A stretch of 49,628 nt of DNA, taken from NCBI GenBank assembly GCA_003555075.1, contig PWHW01000002.1:160210-209837 (forward strand), in the 5' to 3' direction. The stretch comes from Candidatus Nealsoniibacteriota bacterium. Its GTDB lineage: Bacteria; Patescibacteriota; Minisyncoccia; Minisyncoccales; PWPS01. The notes beneath the pieces were generated by a model. It was given only the letters and a program-made list of their open reading frames with translations. It did not search any database and was not told the origin of the DNA. Position numbers and translations under genes: made by a program. This document shows, in pieces, positions 48,582 through 49,628 of this stretch; positions within the stretch are counted from its first letter, which is position 1; the number at the start of each line of letters is the position of its first letter.

Positions 48582-49049
48582 TTGACAGTAGGAAGGAAAT
48601 GGAAAAGATCCGTGTCAAAACGGAAAGGAAAGCAACATGATCAAAAAATAGAAGAATTTTTTGAGCACCCGGAAAAGATGGGGATAGAAGAGTTAAAAAA
48701 AGGAAAAGTGGTGTATAGAGAAGCCTTTCCGAGAGATAAGTACAATAATGAAGTAGGGGACTTAATAATCGTTTCCGAACATCAAAAGAAATTCAAGATT
48801 TTCATTATTGAGCTTACTTTGGGAAAGAGAGGAAGCAAGATCATGACCGATCGAAAAAAACTCAGAAAAAGCGAAGAATATTTTCGAAATCCTGTCAATG
48901 CTAAAAATTTCTTTAGCAAAAGGTTCAAACAGATGGGTGAGAAAATAGAATATGTTGCAAAAGGAGTTATAGTACTTTATGTGGAAGCAAAACTCCTTAA
49001 TGAGAAGCCGTACATTGAAGAGGTTTTCAAGATAAAGAGCGCCTGCTAA
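48582..49049 (+). CDS. Unknown protein, possibly PD-(D/E)XK-like fold
   Basis: This 155-aa protein starts with TTG (supported by the ribosome site) and a basic N-terminus (GRKWKRSVSKRKGKQ). The middle reads VVYREAFPRDKYNNEVGDLIIVSEHQKKFKIFIIELTLGKRGSKIMTDRKKLRKSEEYF: the spacing of GDLII and IIELTLGK resembles the D...ExK core of PD-(D/E)XK nucleases, with ELT in place of ExK. An inactive or diverged nuclease fold is possible. It follows the uracil-DNA glycosylase by 38 bases and ends in a terminator. No family recognised. Confidence 0.65.
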   Translation: MTVGRKWKRSVSKRKGKQHDQKIEEFFEHPEKMGIEELKKGKVVYREAFPRDKYNNEVGDLIIVSEHQKKFKIFIIELTLGKRGSKIMTDRKKLRKSEEYFRNPVNAKNFFSKRFKQMGEKIEYVAKGVIVLYVEAKLLNEKPYIEEVFKIKSAC

Positions 49050-49070
49050 CATTTAGGCGCTTTTCTTTTT
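49035..49070 (+). terminator. Terminator before truB
   Basis: The stem AGCGCCT/AGGCGCT, extendable by A-T and G-T pairs, with a 10-base loop, overlaps the stop of the preceding gene and is followed by TTTTCTTTTT. Confidence 0.85.
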
Positions 49071-49079
49071 GGAAAGGGG

Positions 49080-49088
49080 TGTTAAAAT
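49080..49088 (+). promoter_or_regulatory. Extended -10 promoter of truB implying a leaderless mRNA
   Basis: TG-T-TAAAAT ends exactly 6 bases before the ATG at 49095, so the predicted first transcribed base is the A of the start codon. Confidence 0.7.
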
Positions 49089-49094
49089 TAAAAA

Positions 49095-49628
49095 ATGATA
49101 GTGCCTGTATACAAGAAAAAAGGGCCAACATCCAGAGAGGTTCTAAATGATATAAAAAAAGTGGTAAAAGAGAAGAAAGTGGGTCATGCAGGAACCCTCG
49201 ATCCTCTTGCGGAAGGTGTGTTGGTAGTCGGAATAGGAAGGAAGAGTACCAAAGAACTTCACAAAAAAAACCTCAACGAAAAGGAGTATATTGCTTTAAT
49301 AAGACTCGGGGAGTCCAGCACTACCGATGATGCCGAGGGGGAAAAACTTAAGGGTAGAATAAGGCATAATCCTGCAATGGAAGAGATAGAGAGTGTCATT
49401 TCTTCTTTTTGTGGTATCATAAAGCAGATCCCTCCCAAATTCTCTGCAATAAAACTGGAAGGTCGAGAAGCTTACAAATGGGCAAGAGAGGGAGAGAGTT
49501 TTGATCTAAAAGAAAGAGAGGCGGAAGTAAAGGAGCTTGAAGTAATGAGTTACAGATACCCCTTGTTGAAAATAAGAGTTATTACAGGGAGAGGAGCTTA
49601 TGTGCGTTCACTTGCGAGAGATATCGGA
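49095..49628 (+). CDS. truB: tRNA pseudouridine synthase B (truncated by the window edge)
   Basis: This frame was not in the ORF track because it runs off the right edge; 178 codons are visible. The product has VYKKKGPTSREVLNDIKKVV, the catalytic motif GHAGTLDPLAEGVLVVGIGRKSTK (catalytic Asp in GTLDPLA), IALIRLGESSTTDDAEG, IKQIPPKFSAIKLEGREAYKWAREG and ITGRGAYVRSLARDIG, all TruB blocks. It makes pseudouridine 55 in the tRNA T loop. The Shine-Dalgarno sequence is missing and the promoter suggests a leaderless transcript. Confidence 0.96.
   Translation, partial: MIVPVYKKKGPTSREVLNDIKKVVKEKKVGHAGTLDPLAEGVLVVGIGRKSTKELHKKNLNEKEYIALIRLGESSTTDDAEGEKLKGRIRHNPAMEEIESVISSFCGIIKQIPPKFSAIKLEGREAYKWAREGESFDLKEREAEVKELEVMSYRYPLLKIRVITGRGAYVRSLARDIG

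Noticed and set aside
1-49628. UGA recoding as in Gracilibacteria
   Set aside because: Several intact conserved genes end at TGA at their normal length (for example xseA and the THEP1-like gene), so TGA is a stop codon.
1-49628. Mobile elements, prophage or CRISPR
   Set aside because: No transposase, integrase, phage structural gene or regularly spaced repeat array was seen; the only long repeat is the 61-bp block within paralogues.

Overview
The window looks like chromosomal DNA from a streamlined bacterium, most likely Candidate Phyla Radiation / Patescibacteria and close to Parcubacteria. This is an inference from gene content. DNA is AT-rich and genes are packed tightly, often with overlapping stop/start codons. 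Many proteins of unknown function carry one N-terminal membrane anchor. The 9964 protein and the peptidoglycan-binding domain at 31116 resemble families I associate with Parcubacteria. The single tRNA gene has no encoded CCA. TGA is an ordinary stop in several clear genes (THEP1-like NTPase, GNAT protein, xseA, the GT3 gene), so this is not a UGA-recoding CPR lineage. I saw no transposase, integrase, CRISPR array or rRNA.

Left part (0-7.3 kb): a partial unknown gene and a terminator, then polX, a divergent HAM1-type pyrophosphatase, desulfoferrodoxin and a YbaK-type tRNA-editing protein. A block of small unknown, mostly membrane-anchored proteins follows. At 7.27-7.45 kb there is a strong promoter, a predicted 13-bp closing helix starting at the expected transcription start, and a terminator: a candidate structured RNA of about 140 nt. 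From 7.65 to 13 kb come an HD hydrolase, a GNAT protein, a THEP1-like NTPase, tRNA-Gly(CCC), a YggU protein, a PspC protein, two tandem DUF1460-like peptidase paralogues and rubrerythrin. One of the two paralogues has lost its catalytic residues. Minus-strand cell-wall genes (dacA-like, alr, a DUF218 protein) reach to 15.9 kb.

Middle part (16-33 kb): a free-standing tRNA-binding domain protein and a pseudopilin-like protein precede a thiol-redox group (anchored thioredoxin-like protein, thioredoxin-CcdA/DsbD fusion, thioredoxin reductase). A minus-strand pair then encodes an unknown protein and a SpoIIID-like regulator. Facing it are a second HAM1-type protein and a translationally coupled HDAC-family deacetylase. 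After a HAD phosphatase comes a glycogen cluster: GT4 glycosyltransferase, GH57 enzyme, eukaryotic-type GT3 glycogen synthase and GH133 debranching enzyme. A convergent OLD-family ATPase-nuclease, an acidic-tailed anchored protein and two GerMN-domain paralogues follow, one fused to a peptidoglycan-binding domain.

Right part (33-49.6 kb) is rich in DNA repair genes: nfo, a UvrD-type helicase fused to a RecB-type nuclease, dinB, xseA-xseB, a second UvrD-type helicase, a PD-(D/E)XK nuclease with a C-terminal sigma-4-like HTH, and a family 4 uracil-DNA glycosylase lacking all four usual Fe-S cysteines. With polX at the left end, the window encodes a plausible uracil base-excision path (UDG, Nfo, PolX). 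Interspersed are an archaeal/eukaryal-type phosphopantetheine adenylyltransferase, a WYL-like mini-protein coupled to a soluble PAS histidine kinase, TspO, a glutamate dehydrogenase family enzyme, a SurA-N-like anchored protein and a truncated truB at the edge.

Expression signals fall into distinct types. Extended -10 promoters (TGn then TATAAT, TAAAAT or similar) recur, and in two cases the predicted start coincides with the ATG, implying leaderless mRNAs. Most ATG genes lack a Shine-Dalgarno sequence, whereas three TTG-start genes have near-perfect anti-Shine-Dalgarno matches of 10-11 nt.
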